NCBI RefSeq assembly: GCF_014860165.1 | Contig: NZ_JACZKG010000067.1 | Span: forward strand, 1 to 62,764 | From: Devosia sp. | Lineage (GTDB): Bacteria > Pseudomonadota > Alphaproteobacteria > Rhizobiales > Devosiaceae | Direction of reading: 5' to 3' | DNA length: 62,764 nucleotides | Part shown: one piece after another, positions 25,359 to 33,869 of the stretch | How positions within the stretch are numbered: position 1 is the first letter of the stretch | Layout: each line of letters begins with the position of its first letter | Position numbers and translations under genes: made by a program | The notes under the pieces: generated by a model | Database searches by the model: none | The model's input: the letters and a program-made list of their open reading frames with translations, nothing else | What the model was told of the DNA's origin: nothing

Positions 25359-26336
25359 ATGTTTGTCGTTGGTGGGGAAAGCCTGATCGATCTCAAGGCC
25401 GAGGTGGCGCTGCCTGATGGCGCGCTGATCGGTCGCGACGGCGAAGGCCAGATCGTGATGACGGCCCATCCAGGCGGCTCGCCCTATAACTGCGCCATCG
25501 CGCTGGCCAAGCTGGGCAATCCGACGGGCTTCCTCTGCCCCATCTCGGCGGACGCCTTTGGCGACTATCTGCTGGGTCCGCTCAACGAGGCCGGGGTCAA
25601 GCCGCTGCTGACCGAGCGGGTCAGGGAATATACCACCCTGGCCGTGGTCAATTTCGATGCCAACCACAATGCCCGCTACGGTTTCTATCGTTCGGCCGAT
25701 GGCGCCATCGAGGCGGCCAAGGGCATAGCGGCGCTGCCGGAAAAGCTCGATCTGTACCAGATCGGCGGCTTCTGCCCAATCAAGCCTGACGAGGCCGCCA
25801 TCTGGCTCGAGATCGTCCAGGCGGCCATCGCCAGGGGCGCCACCATTTCCATCGACCCCAATGTGCGTCCGAGCCTGGTTGATGATTTCTCGGGCTACAA
25901 GGCGCGGCTCTCCACCTTCCTCGATCTCGCCCATGTAGTGAAAGTGTCCGAGGAAGACCTTGAGGCGCTCGACAGCGCCAAGGATATAGAGCAGCACGCC
26001 GCGGACCTGCTGGCGCGTCCCAATTGCCAGCTCGTCGTGGTGACGCTGGGCGACAAGGGCTCGCGCGCCTTCACCGCCGCGGGCAAGGCCCAGGCGGCGA
26101 TCTATGCGCCGCCGGTCTTCGGTGACACCGTTGGCGCCGGCGACAGCCTGATGGCGGGTATTCTGTCCTGGCTGCACGAACGCGGGCTGCTCAAGCCCGG
26201 CAAGCTCGATGGATTGGGCGAGGGCGCACTCTCGGACATGTTGCGTTTTGGCGCGGTGGTGGCCGGCATCAATTGCGGCCGCAAGGGCTGCAAGCCGCCG
26301 ACCCGCGCCGAGGTCGATGCCGTACTGACGGCGTGA
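25359..26336 (+). CDS. PfkB-family carbohydrate kinase, fructokinase-like
   Basis: 325 residues of the ribokinase fold. N-terminal substrate site FVVGGESLIDLKA and AHPGGSPYNCAIALAKLG; C-terminal PfkB signature DTVGAGDSLMAGILSWL with the catalytic Asp and anion hole. The NPTGFLCPISADAFGDYL segment resembles fructokinases. It phosphorylates a sugar in the cytoplasm; fructose is the most likely but unproven substrate. No sugar transporter adjoins it. Confidence 0.85.
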   Translation: MFVVGGESLIDLKAEVALPDGALIGRDGEGQIVMTAHPGGSPYNCAIALAKLGNPTGFLCPISADAFGDYLLGPLNEAGVKPLLTERVREYTTLAVVNFDANHNARYGFYRSADGAIEAAKGIAALPEKLDLYQIGGFCPIKPDEAAIWLEIVQAAIARGATISIDPNVRPSLVDDFSGYKARLSTFLDLAHVVKVSEEDLEALDSAKDIEQHAADLLARPNCQLVVVTLGDKGSRAFTAAGKAQAAIYAPPVFGDTVGAGDSLMAGILSWLHERGLLKPGKLDGLGEGALSDMLRFGAVVAGINCGRKGCKPPTRAEVDAVLTA

Positions 26337-26432
26337 TGGTAACGCGCAGTTGATCCAGGCATAAGAAACCATCCGCCCCCACGGCGCGAATAGAGCGTAA
26401 CCGATTGGTTCGCTTCTTGCTGCGGGGTTGCT

Positions 26433-27149
26433 GTGCTCGATCTGATCTTCGCCTATGCCGCGGGCCTGCTGACGCTGCTCAATCCCTGCGTATTGCCGCT
26501 GCTGCCGCTCATCGCTGCTGGCGCCGTGGCTCGCCATCCGCTGGGGCCGCTGGTCATGGCCGCTGGCATGGCGGTCAGTTTTACCCTGGCCGGCATGGGC
26601 GCTTTCGCCCTCACCCGGGCAACCGGGCTCCCGCAGGAGGACATCACCCTGGCGGCGGGCTGGTTGATGATCCTCTTCGGACTGGTCCAACTCATTCCTC
26701 AGGCGCAGGCCAGCTTCGGGCGCCTCGCGGGTGCTGCCGCCGGTGGCGGCACAAGGCTGATCGGCCAGGTGGAGGGCAAGGGGCTGCTGGGCGAGGCGCT
26801 CGGCGGCGCATTGCTGGGCCTGGCCTGGTCACCCTGCATCGGCCCCACCCTGGGGGCGGCGATCGGCCTGGCGGCGCAGGGCGAGAATCTGGGTTTCGCC
26901 TTTTCCATCATGGTCATGTTCTCCGCCGGTGCCGCCACGGTCATGCTGGCGCTGGCCTATGGCACGAGATCGCTCATTTCCGGGCGCAAGGCCCTGCTGG
27001 CGCGCATTACGCCGCATGCCAAGACCCTTCTGGGTTGGGGGCTCATCGTGGTGGGTCTCGCCATCGTCTTCCAGCTCGATCGACTGGCAGAGGGCTGGGC
27101 CCTGGCCGTGTTGCCTGCCTGGTTCACCGACATTTCCGTTAGCATCTAG
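26433..27149 (+). CDS. ccdA: CcdA-family thiol-disulfide membrane transporter
   Basis: 238 residues with six hydrophobic helices. The paired active cysteines lie in LLNPCVLPLLPLI (helix 1) and WSPCIGPTLGAAIGLA (helix 4), as in CcdA/DsbD-core proteins that carry reducing equivalents from cytoplasmic thioredoxin to the periplasm. The GTG start at 26433 is the only suitable one and has a weak ribosome site. A periplasmic thioredoxin and a cytochrome c follow, suggesting it keeps apocytochrome haem-binding cysteines reduced. Confidence 0.88.
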   Translation: MLDLIFAYAAGLLTLLNPCVLPLLPLIAAGAVARHPLGPLVMAAGMAVSFTLAGMGAFALTRATGLPQEDITLAAGWLMILFGLVQLIPQAQASFGRLAGAAAGGGTRLIGQVEGKGLLGEALGGALLGLAWSPCIGPTLGAAIGLAAQGENLGFAFSIMVMFSAGAATVMLALAYGTRSLISGRKALLARITPHAKTLLGWGLIVVGLAIVFQLDRLAEGWALAVLPAWFTDISVSI

Positions 27150-27163
27150 CAAAGGACTTCCCC

Positions 27164-27577
27164 ATGCCTGTCAGCCGCCGCTCCGCACTCGCCCTTATGG
27201 CAGGAATTGCTGCCTGGACGGTCATCCGCCCGGCCAGCGCCGCCACATCCATCATCACCTATAGTGAAACAGCCCTTGCCGAGCTCGCCGCGGGCAACCA
27301 GCCCTATCTCATCGACTTCTTCGCCACCTGGTGTTCCACCTGCGCTGCGCAGGAGCGGGTGTTGCAGGAGCTTGCCGAAGCCAGTCCGGCTTACGCGGCC
27401 ATCCCCATCATCCGCGTCGATTGGGACCAGCACAGTCGGGGCGACCTTGTGCGCCAGATGGGCATTCCGCGCCGCTCCACGCTGGTGCTGATGCGGGGGA
27501 CGACTGAACTGGGGCGGCTGGTCGCCGACACCAGGCGGGATGCCATCGCGGGACTGCTCGACCTCGCAGGCAGTTGA
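27164..27577 (+). CDS. exported thioredoxin-like protein
   Basis: 137 residues. Export signal 1-26 with an arginine pair (PVSRRSALALMAG, cleavage near PASAA). The thioredoxin-fold active site is FFATWCSTCAAQE (CxxC), and the cis-proline is at MGIPRRSTLVLM. It lies 14 bases after ccdA. Membrane CcdA without its own C-terminal domain needs such a partner, so this is its probable electron acceptor in the periplasm. Confidence 0.87.
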   Translation: MPVSRRSALALMAGIAAWTVIRPASAATSIITYSETALAELAAGNQPYLIDFFATWCSTCAAQERVLQELAEASPAYAAIPIIRVDWDQHSRGDLVRQMGIPRRSTLVLMRGTTELGRLVADTRRDAIAGLLDLAGS

Positions 27578-27643
27578 TTTCCTTGGCGATTGCGTCCCGA
27601 CTCCACCTCTGCTTGTATTGATTCAGGCAGGGCGGGGGCTTTC

Positions 27644-28519
27644 ATGCGGCGTTGGCTGGTGGTTCTGGGTGTGCTCGCGGTCGTTGGTATCGGGGCCGCG
27701 GTCTATTTCCTCAAGCCGGTCACGGGTCCCGCGCGGGACCTGACGCTGGTCGGCGATGCCGAGCGTGGCAATTATCTGATCCGGCTGGGCGGCTGCATTG
27801 CCTGCCACACCGATGCGGCCAGCGGCCGCGCCTTCCTGGCTGGCGGCGCGGGGCTCACAACGCCGTTCGGCACCTTCGTGCCGCCCAATATTACCTCCGA
27901 TCCCACAGCCGGCATCGGCGACTGGACGCTGGCGCAGTTCTCGGACGCGATGAGTAACGGCATGGGGCCGCAGGGGCACCTCTACCCGGCCTTTCCCTAC
28001 GAAAACTACACGCGGATGAGCGACCAGGAGATAGCCGATCTCTATGCGGCGCTGATGGCGACCGAGCCTGTCAGCGAACCGGCGGCGGCCAGCCAGGTTC
28101 CATTTCCCTTCAATATCCGCCTCGCCATGGCGGGCTGGAAGAACCTCTTCTTCTCGCCCGCGCGGTTCGTGCCGGAAGAGGGACGGTCGGAGGCCTATAA
28201 CCGGGGCGAGTACCTGGCCTATGGCCCGGCCCATTGCGTCGCCTGCCATACGCCGCGCAACGCCCTTGGGGCGCTGGACTGGGGCAAGGCCCTTACCGGC
28301 TCACCCGGCGGCACTGGAGGCAAGGCGCCGGCCATCACCCGCGACGCGCTGCTCGGGCAAGGCTACGACCAGGACCTGCTGGCGCAGACGCTGCTCGATG
28401 GCTTCACGCCCGGCTTTGATGTGCTTGGCGGACCGATGGGGGAAGTCATTGCCGATTCAACTTCCCAATGGACCGAGGCCGATCGCGCCGCGATTGCCGA
28501 GTACATGCTGACGGAGTGA
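27644..28519 (+). CDS. dihaem cytochrome c, membrane-anchored
   Basis: 291 residues with an uncleaved N-terminal anchor (about 4-22). Two haem-attachment motifs, CIACH and CVACH, lie in two cytochrome-c domains; the arrangement (FGTFVPPNITSDPTAGIGDWTLAQFSDAM after the first haem) is that of the cytochrome subunits of alcohol/aldehyde/gluconate dehydrogenases. The flavoprotein or quinoprotein partner is not in the window. Third gene after ccdA and the thioredoxin. Start chosen at the Met just before the hydrophobic anchor. Confidence 0.88.
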   Translation: MRRWLVVLGVLAVVGIGAAVYFLKPVTGPARDLTLVGDAERGNYLIRLGGCIACHTDAASGRAFLAGGAGLTTPFGTFVPPNITSDPTAGIGDWTLAQFSDAMSNGMGPQGHLYPAFPYENYTRMSDQEIADLYAALMATEPVSEPAAASQVPFPFNIRLAMAGWKNLFFSPARFVPEEGRSEAYNRGEYLAYGPAHCVACHTPRNALGALDWGKALTGSPGGTGGKAPAITRDALLGQGYDQDLLAQTLLDGFTPGFDVLGGPMGEVIADSTSQWTEADRAAIAEYMLTE

Positions 28520-30106
28520 TCAGGCCCCGGCACGAATGGCGAGGGCTTCCTCCAGCGTCATGGTGGTGTGATGTTCCCAGCCCTCGTCGGTCTGCGGGAA
28601 ATCGGTGCGGAAGTGCCCGCCGCGGCTTTCGGTGCGCTTGAGCGCGGCGGCGGCGACCATGGTGGCCGAGGTGGTCATGTTGAGATAGGCGCTCGTCACC
28701 TGCTCGGCCGTGGCCTCCAGATGGGCAATACGACGAAGGGCCAGCCGCAGGCCATCGGCGTCGCGTTCCACACCCACCAGGTCGGTCATGACACGCCGCA
28801 GGTCCTGCACGGCTATGGTGCCGCGCAGGACGTCCTCGGCCCGCTGGCCCTCTGCCTCGTCCCACTCTATGCCCTTGAACGGAGCGAGCTCCCTTGCAGG
28901 CTCCAGCCCGCCAATATCTTCGGCGATGCGCGCGCCGTAGACGGTGGCTTCGAGCAGCGAATTGGAGGCAAGCCGGTTGGCGCCATGCAGGCCGGTGCAA
29001 CTGGCCTCGCCGCAAACCCAAAGGCCTGGCAGCGATGAGCGGCCGCGATCGTCCACCTTGACGCCGCCCATATGGAAATGCGCGGCCGGCGTGACCGGGA
29101 TCATGCCGGCCACCGGGTCGATGCCAGCGTCCAGGCAGTATTTCGAAACCGTCGGGAAGCGGGTAAGGATGGCTTCGCCGAGCACCTGCCGCGTATCGAG
29201 GAAGACCTTCCGACCCGATTGGATCTGGCGGAAATTGGCGCGGGCGACCACGTCGCGCGGCGCCAGTTCGGCATCGGGATGAATTGATGGCATGAAGCGC
29301 TCGCCCAGGTCGTTGACGAGTATGGCGCCTTCGCCGCGCAACGCTTCGGTGGCCAGCGGGGCCGGGTCGGCACCGGTGGCGATGGCGGTGGGGTGGAACT
29401 GGACGAATTCGGCGTCGGCAATCAGCGCACCGGCGCGCGCGGCCATGCCCATGGCGTGGCCACGTACCCCGGGCGGATTGGTGGTGACGGCGTAGAGCCC
29501 GCCCAGGCCGCCGGCCGCCAAGACCGTGGCGCGGGCGCGGATGAAGACGGGCTCGGAATAGCGATCACCCAGTTTGCGGCAGAAGACGCCGACGATACGG
29601 CCATTATCGCGTGCCAGGCTCAGCGCGGTAATGCCTTCGACCACCCGGATGGACGGGGTGCGACGCACCTCGGCAATGATGGCCTGCATGATGGCCCAGC
29701 CGGCCCGGTCGCCCTCGACCTTGACAATGCGGTTCGCCGAATGGGCGGCTTCCTTGCCCAGTTCGTAATTGCCGAAATCGTCGCGATCAAAGGGTGTACC
29801 CCAGCGCGCCAGGTCCTCGATGCGGGCGGCGGCCTCCGCGGTGACGCTTTCGGCGGTGCCGTGATCGACAATGCCGGCGCCGGCCATTTCGGTATCCACC
29901 GCATGGGCGTGGCTGCTGTCGCCCTTGCCCACCGCCGCGGCCACGCCGCCCTGCGCCCAGGCCGACGACGCGCCCAGGCCGAGCGGCTTGGGCGACAGTA
30001 CAGTCACCGGGCGCGGCGCCAGCTTGAGCGCGGTGAACAGACCCGCCAGGCCCGCGCCGACAATCAGCGCGCCATCGGCATTGAGCGTATTGTCGAAGGT
30101 GGTCAT
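28520..30106 (-). CDS. nadB: L-aspartate oxidase
   Basis: First step of NAD synthesis: oxidises L-aspartate to iminoaspartate with FAD. 528 residues. FAD site ALIVGAGLAGLFTALKL, then SSAWAQGGVAAAVGKGDSSHAHAVDT, HPTAIA and the active segment PAAHFHMGGVKVDDRGRSSLPGLWVCGEASCTGLHGANRLASNSLLEA with its Arg/His residues. The C-terminal helical domain is complete. Its partner nadA is 0.5 kb downstream in the same orientation but separated by an oppositely oriented gene. nadC is not in the window. Confidence 0.96.
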   Translation of the reverse strand: MTTFDNTLNADGALIVGAGLAGLFTALKLAPRPVTVLSPKPLGLGASSAWAQGGVAAAVGKGDSSHAHAVDTEMAGAGIVDHGTAESVTAEAAARIEDLARWGTPFDRDDFGNYELGKEAAHSANRIVKVEGDRAGWAIMQAIIAEVRRTPSIRVVEGITALSLARDNGRIVGVFCRKLGDRYSEPVFIRARATVLAAGGLGGLYAVTTNPPGVRGHAMGMAARAGALIADAEFVQFHPTAIATGADPAPLATEALRGEGAILVNDLGERFMPSIHPDAELAPRDVVARANFRQIQSGRKVFLDTRQVLGEAILTRFPTVSKYCLDAGIDPVAGMIPVTPAAHFHMGGVKVDDRGRSSLPGLWVCGEASCTGLHGANRLASNSLLEATVYGARIAEDIGGLEPARELAPFKGIEWDEAEGQRAEDVLRGTIAVQDLRRVMTDLVGVERDADGLRLALRRIAHLEATAEQVTSAYLNMTTSATMVAAAALKRTESRGGHFRTDFPQTDEGWEHHTTMTLEEALAIRAGA

Positions 30107-30180
30107 GGCTGGAGCGGCTCCGCTTGCAAGCTCTGTGGTTCTACGTAAGGTCCTTTCCCAGGGGAAGCTGGAGAGGACGG

Positions 30181-30621
30181 GTGGTCGTGGGCGGCGAAGA
30201 CGGATTTGGCGAGGAGATGCAGAAGGGCTTTGCCGCCGCCGATGAGCTCGAAGCCTATACCAGTCTCTATCGCCTCGTGCTGGTCAGTTATGGCCATCGC
30301 TGCGCGCTGACCGGTGCACGCTTTGCCCCGCCCACCCTGTCCCTCCATCCCGACCTCGACGTCACCGCCATCCGACCGCGCGAGCAGGGTGGACCGCTCA
30401 CCATCGCCAACTACCTGCCGATGCTGCATTCGTTGACGCCGGCCTTTCGCGACGGGCTGATCACCATCGCGGACGATTTCCGCATCCTCGTGCCACATCC
30501 GGACCTGCTGGATCGGGATACGCTGTCCGCGCTGCGTACCAGCCTGGTGCTGCCCGAAGAACCGCTCCGTCCCGGCGCGGAGTTCCTCGCCCATCATCGT
30601 CGCTACGCCCTGGGCGCCTAG
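30181..30621 (+). CDS. HNH-like protein lacking the catalytic histidines
   Basis: 146 residues from GTG at 30181, which follows GGAGAGG; an ATG at 30220 is an alternative. The fold resembles the HNH_2 endonuclease module: [13 protein letters not shown], then a proline/Gly-Gly turn ([10 protein letters not shown]), an Asn, and FRDGLITI. In active members the turn starts AAHIxP and a second His precedes the FDxGL segment; here these are Ala (TAIRP) and Thr (LTPAF). It is therefore probably not a nuclease. It lies between nadB and nadA on the opposite strand and overlaps the end of nadA. Confidence 0.68.
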   Translation: MVVGGEDGFGEEMQKGFAAADELEAYTSLYRLVLVSYGHRCALTGARFAPPTLSLHPDLDVTAIRPREQGGPLTIANYLPMLHSLTPAFRDGLITIADDFRILVPHPDLLDRDTLSALRTSLVLPEEPLRPGAEFLAHHRRYALGA

Positions 30622-31685
30622 TCGCCCTTCCGGCTCATCTCGATCATGCGCTCCACGGCCAGCCGCGCTGCCGGGATGATGGCAGGATCGACCGTCACTT
30701 CCTCGGTCATGGTGTGGAGGCTCCACAGCACGTTTTCGAGGTTGATGCGCTTCATATGCGGGCAGATGTTGCAGCCGCGCAGGAAATCAACGCCCGTGGT
30801 CTCCGACGCGACATTGTCCGACATGGAGCATTCGGTGACCATCACCACGCGCGGCGGCTTGTTGGTCTTGACCCAGTCGATCATGGCGGCGGTCGAGCCG
30901 GCGAAATCCACCGCGTCGATGACTTCGGGCGGGCATTCGGGATGGGCGATGATCTTGGCTGTCGGATAGGCGTGGCGCAGCTCGGAAATGTCTTCGGCCG
31001 TGAAGGTCTCATGTACCTCGCAGGCGCCGGCCCAGGTGATGACCTTCTTGGCGGTCTTCTTCGCCGTGTTGGCGGCAAGATACTGGTCGGGGATCATGAT
31101 GACGGTGTCGCCATCGACGCGATTGACGATGTCGAGCGCATTGGACGAAGTGCAGCAGACGTCGGTCACCGCCTTCACCGCCGCCGAGGTGTTGACATAG
31201 GTCACCACCGGAACGCCCGGATATTTTTCCTTCATCATCAGCACGTCTTCGGCGGTGATGCTCTCGGCCAGCGAGCAGCCGGCGCGGCTGTCGGGAATGA
31301 GTACCGTCTTGTCCGGATTGAGCAATTTGCTGGTCTCGGCCATGAAATGCACGCCGCATTGCACGATGACCGACTGCTTGACCTTGGTGGCCTCGATGGC
31401 CAGCTGCAGGCTGTCGCCGACGATATCGGCGACGCCGTGATAAATCTGCGGCGTCTGGTAGTTGTGGGCGAGGATGACCGCGTCCTTCTCGCGCTTGAGC
31501 TGATTGATCTGGAAAATCAGCGGCGCATAGAAGGGCCATTCGATCTCGGGAATCTTGTCGCGCACCCGATCGAACACCTTCTCGGTGGCCCGCTCGATGG
31601 CCTTGGAGAATTTGAGGTCGAAGTGCTGGGACAGGATGGCGCGTGCCTCATCGAGGGGCGTCACGGCGTTGATCGTCTGCACCAT
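30618..31685 (-). CDS. nadA: quinolinate synthase A
   Basis: Condenses iminoaspartate with dihydroxyacetone phosphate to quinolinate on a [4Fe-4S] cluster. 355 residues: [50 protein letters not shown], the cluster cysteines in AGCSLAES, in the middle ([10 protein letters not shown]) and in [14 protein letters not shown], plus [12 protein letters not shown] at 31685 follows GGAGGAG; an upstream extension of the open frame is not coding. Reads divergently from eda. Confidence 0.95.
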   Translation of the reverse strand: MVQTINAVTPLDEARAILSQHFDLKFSKAIERATEKVFDRVRDKIPEIEWPFYAPLIFQINQLKREKDAVILAHNYQTPQIYHGVADIVGDSLQLAIEATKVKQSVIVQCGVHFMAETSKLLNPDKTVLIPDSRAGCSLAESITAEDVLMMKEKYPGVPVVTYVNTSAAVKAVTDVCCTSSNALDIVNRVDGDTVIMIPDQYLAANTAKKTAKKVITWAGACEVHETFTAEDISELRHAYPTAKIIAHPECPPEVIDAVDFAGSTAAMIDWVKTNKPPRVVMVTECSMSDNVASETTGVDFLRGCNICPHMKRINLENVLWSLHTMTEEVTVDPAIIPAARLAVERMIEMSRKGD

Positions 31686-31809
31686 GGTGCGTCTCCTCCC
31701 GAAGTCGTGGCGGAACCTAGGGATTTTTTCCGGGCTTTTCAATGAACGGGGTTGCGGGAATTTTGCCAAGCTCCTAACCGTTCCCCAACAGCACCGATGA
31801 GGACTGACC

Positions 31810-32445
31810 ATGCCGCAAGACACCGCCGCCATCCGCTCCATCCTCTCGCTCGCTCCGGTTGTCCCGGTGATCATCCTCGATGATGTGAGCCAGGCGCGGC
31901 CGCTGGCCGAGGCACTGGTCGCCGGTGGCCTGCCGATCCTGGAAGTGACGCTGCGCACGCCCAATGCGCTCAAGGTGATGGAAGAGATGGCCAAGGTCAC
32001 CGGCGCCATTGTCGGCTCTGGCACGGTGCGCACGGCGCTGCACATGAAGCAGTCGGTCGATGCCGGCTGCCGCTTCATGGTGTCGCCCGGCATTTCGCCG
32101 CGCATTCTCGATGCGGCCGACGATATCGGCATTCCGCTGCTGCCTGGCATTGCCACGCCCAGCGAGGCGATGACGGCGGCAGAGCGCGGCTATGGCTTCC
32201 TCAAATTCTTCCCGGCCGAAGCCAATGGCGGGGCGCCGGTGCTCAAGGCCTTTGCCTCGCCGCTGCCCGACATCACCTTCTGCCCCACCGGCGGCATCGA
32301 TCCGGCCAAGGCCAAGGTCTATCTGGGGCTCTCCAATGTCATCTGTGTCGGCGGGTCGTGGATCATGCCGGCTGATGCGCTGGCGGCCAATGACTGGGCC
32401 CGCATCGAAGCCCTGGCGCGGGAAGCGAGCGCCTTGCGCGGCTGA
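31810..32445 (+). CDS. eda: KHG/KDPG aldolase
   Basis: Cleaves 2-keto-3-deoxy-6-phosphogluconate to pyruvate and glyceraldehyde 3-phosphate (Entner-Doudoroff). 211 residues, a class I TIM barrel with the general base Glu45 in ILEVTLRTP and Schiff-base Lys132 in [12 protein letters not shown]; the phosphate site is PTGGIDP. Ribosome site GAGGACTGACC. Its TGA overlaps the modA start (TGATG), so both are translated from one message despite unrelated roles. Confidence 0.95.
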   Translation: MPQDTAAIRSILSLAPVVPVIILDDVSQARPLAEALVAGGLPILEVTLRTPNALKVMEEMAKVTGAIVGSGTVRTALHMKQSVDAGCRFMVSPGISPRILDAADDIGIPLLPGIATPSEAMTAAERGYGFLKFFPAEANGGAPVLKAFASPLPDITFCPTGGIDPAKAKVYLGLSNVICVGGSWIMPADALAANDWARIEALAREASALRG

Positions 32446-33176
32446 TGCGGCGGCTCGGGGCGGCACTGGCGCTGGCCGGGCTGATCAGCGCCCCGACTCA
32501 TGCCGAAACCGTCCATGTCGCCGTTGCCGCCAATTTCACCGCGGTTGCCGAGCAACTGGCGCCGCTGTTCATGGCTGAGACCGGCCATGACGTGAGCTAC
32601 AGCTTTGGCGCGACGGGTCTGCTCTACACCCAGATCAGCCAGGGCGCCCCATTCGAGGTGCTGCTCGCAGCCGATGCCGAACGGCCGCGCAGGGCGGTGG
32701 CCGAGGGGCTTGGCGTCGCGGGCACGGTCTTCACCTATGCCATCGGCGCGCTGGCGCTCTACAGCACCTCGCTGGACCTGAGCGACGGCAAGGGCGTGCT
32801 GGAAGCCGGCGATTTCGACAAGGTTGCGATTGCCGATCCCGCCACTGCTCCCTATGGCCGGGCGGCGCAGGAGACTATCGAGGCTTTGGGTCTCACCGAT
32901 GCGATCACGCCCAAGCTGGTGACCGGCGAGAGCATCAGCCAGACCCTGCAATTCGTCGAGAGCGGCAATGCCGAAATCGGCTTCGTGGCGGCCAGCCAGG
33001 TAGTCGGCAAATCGGGCGTGTGGCTTGTGCCGGCCGATCTCCATGAGCCCATCCGCCAGGATGCGGTGCTGCTCAAGGCTGGGGAAGCTAATCCGGCCGC
33101 GACGGCCTTCCTTGATTTCCTGAGAAGCGATGCCGCCGTCGCCGTGATAGAAGCGTCGGGATACGTCATCGAGTAA
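32445..33176 (+). CDS. modA: molybdate ABC transporter substrate-binding protein
   Basis: 243 residues with a signal peptide ending PTHA. The mature protein starts with the oxyanion-binding ETVHVAVAANFTAVAEQLAPLF, and continues YSFGATGLLYTQISQGAPFEVLLAADAERP and VAIADPATAPYGRAAQE. Binds molybdate or tungstate in the periplasm. It is coupled to eda upstream and 12 bases from modB downstream. Confidence 0.92.
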   Translation: MRRLGAALALAGLISAPTHAETVHVAVAANFTAVAEQLAPLFMAETGHDVSYSFGATGLLYTQISQGAPFEVLLAADAERPRRAVAEGLGVAGTVFTYAIGALALYSTSLDLSDGKGVLEAGDFDKVAIADPATAPYGRAAQETIEALGLTDAITPKLVTGESISQTLQFVESGNAEIGFVAASQVVGKSGVWLVPADLHEPIRQDAVLLKAGEANPAATAFLDFLRSDAAVAVIEASGYVIE

Positions 33177-33188
33177 ACGGATCGTGGG

Positions 33189-33869
33189 ATGAGTTTTGCC
33201 GATATCTGGCCGCCGGTCGGCCTGACGCTCACCCTGGCGACGATCAATACGCTCATCCTGCTGCTGCTCGGTACGCCCATCGCCTGGTGGTTGGCGCGCA
33301 GCAGGAGCCGGTATCGCGAACTGGTGGCGGCCGTGGTGGCCATGCCGCTGGTGCTGCCGCCGACGGTGCTGGGTTTTTATCTCCTGATCGTGCTCGGCCC
33401 CAATGGGCCCGGCGGCTGGATTGCCGGGCTCTGGGGCGGGCGGACGCTGGCCTTTTCCTTCACGGGCCTCGTCATCGGCTCGTTCTTTTATTCGCTGCCC
33501 TTCATGGTGCAGCCGCTGCGCAACGGTTTCGGCGCGATCGGCGAAGACGCGCTCGAAGTGGCGACGAGCCTGGGCGCCAGCAACTGGCAGCGCTTCTGGC
33601 GCGTGGCGCTGCCGCTGGCACGGCCGGGCTATATCACCGGCGCGGTGATGACCTTTGCGCATACGGTCGGCGAATTCGGCGTGGTGCTGATGATCGGCGG
33701 CAATATACCGGGCCAGACCAAGGTGATCGCCATTGCGCTCTACGACTATGTCGAGCGGTTGCAATGGGGCGAGGCGCATGTGCTGGCGCTGGGTATGGTG
33801 GTGTTTGCCTTTGTGGTGATCGCGGTGACGCTGACGATCGATCGTCGGGTCAACGTACCGATGCCCTAG
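33189..33869 (+). CDS. modB: molybdate ABC transporter permease
   Basis: 226 residues with about five membrane helices and the ABC coupling loop EDALEVATSLGASNWQRFWRVALPLARPGY. The segment FAHTVGEFGVVLMIGGNIPGQT is typical of ModB. No modC ATPase follows: the gene meets ligD tail to tail, sharing the CTAG at 33866-33869. The ATPase must be encoded elsewhere or borrowed. Confidence 0.93.
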   Translation: MSFADIWPPVGLTLTLATINTLILLLLGTPIAWWLARSRSRYRELVAAVVAMPLVLPPTVLGFYLLIVLGPNGPGGWIAGLWGGRTLAFSFTGLVIGSFFYSLPFMVQPLRNGFGAIGEDALEVATSLGASNWQRFWRVALPLARPGYITGAVMTFAHTVGEFGVVLMIGGNIPGQTKVIAIALYDYVERLQWGEAHVLALGMVVFAFVVIAVTLTIDRRVNVPMP

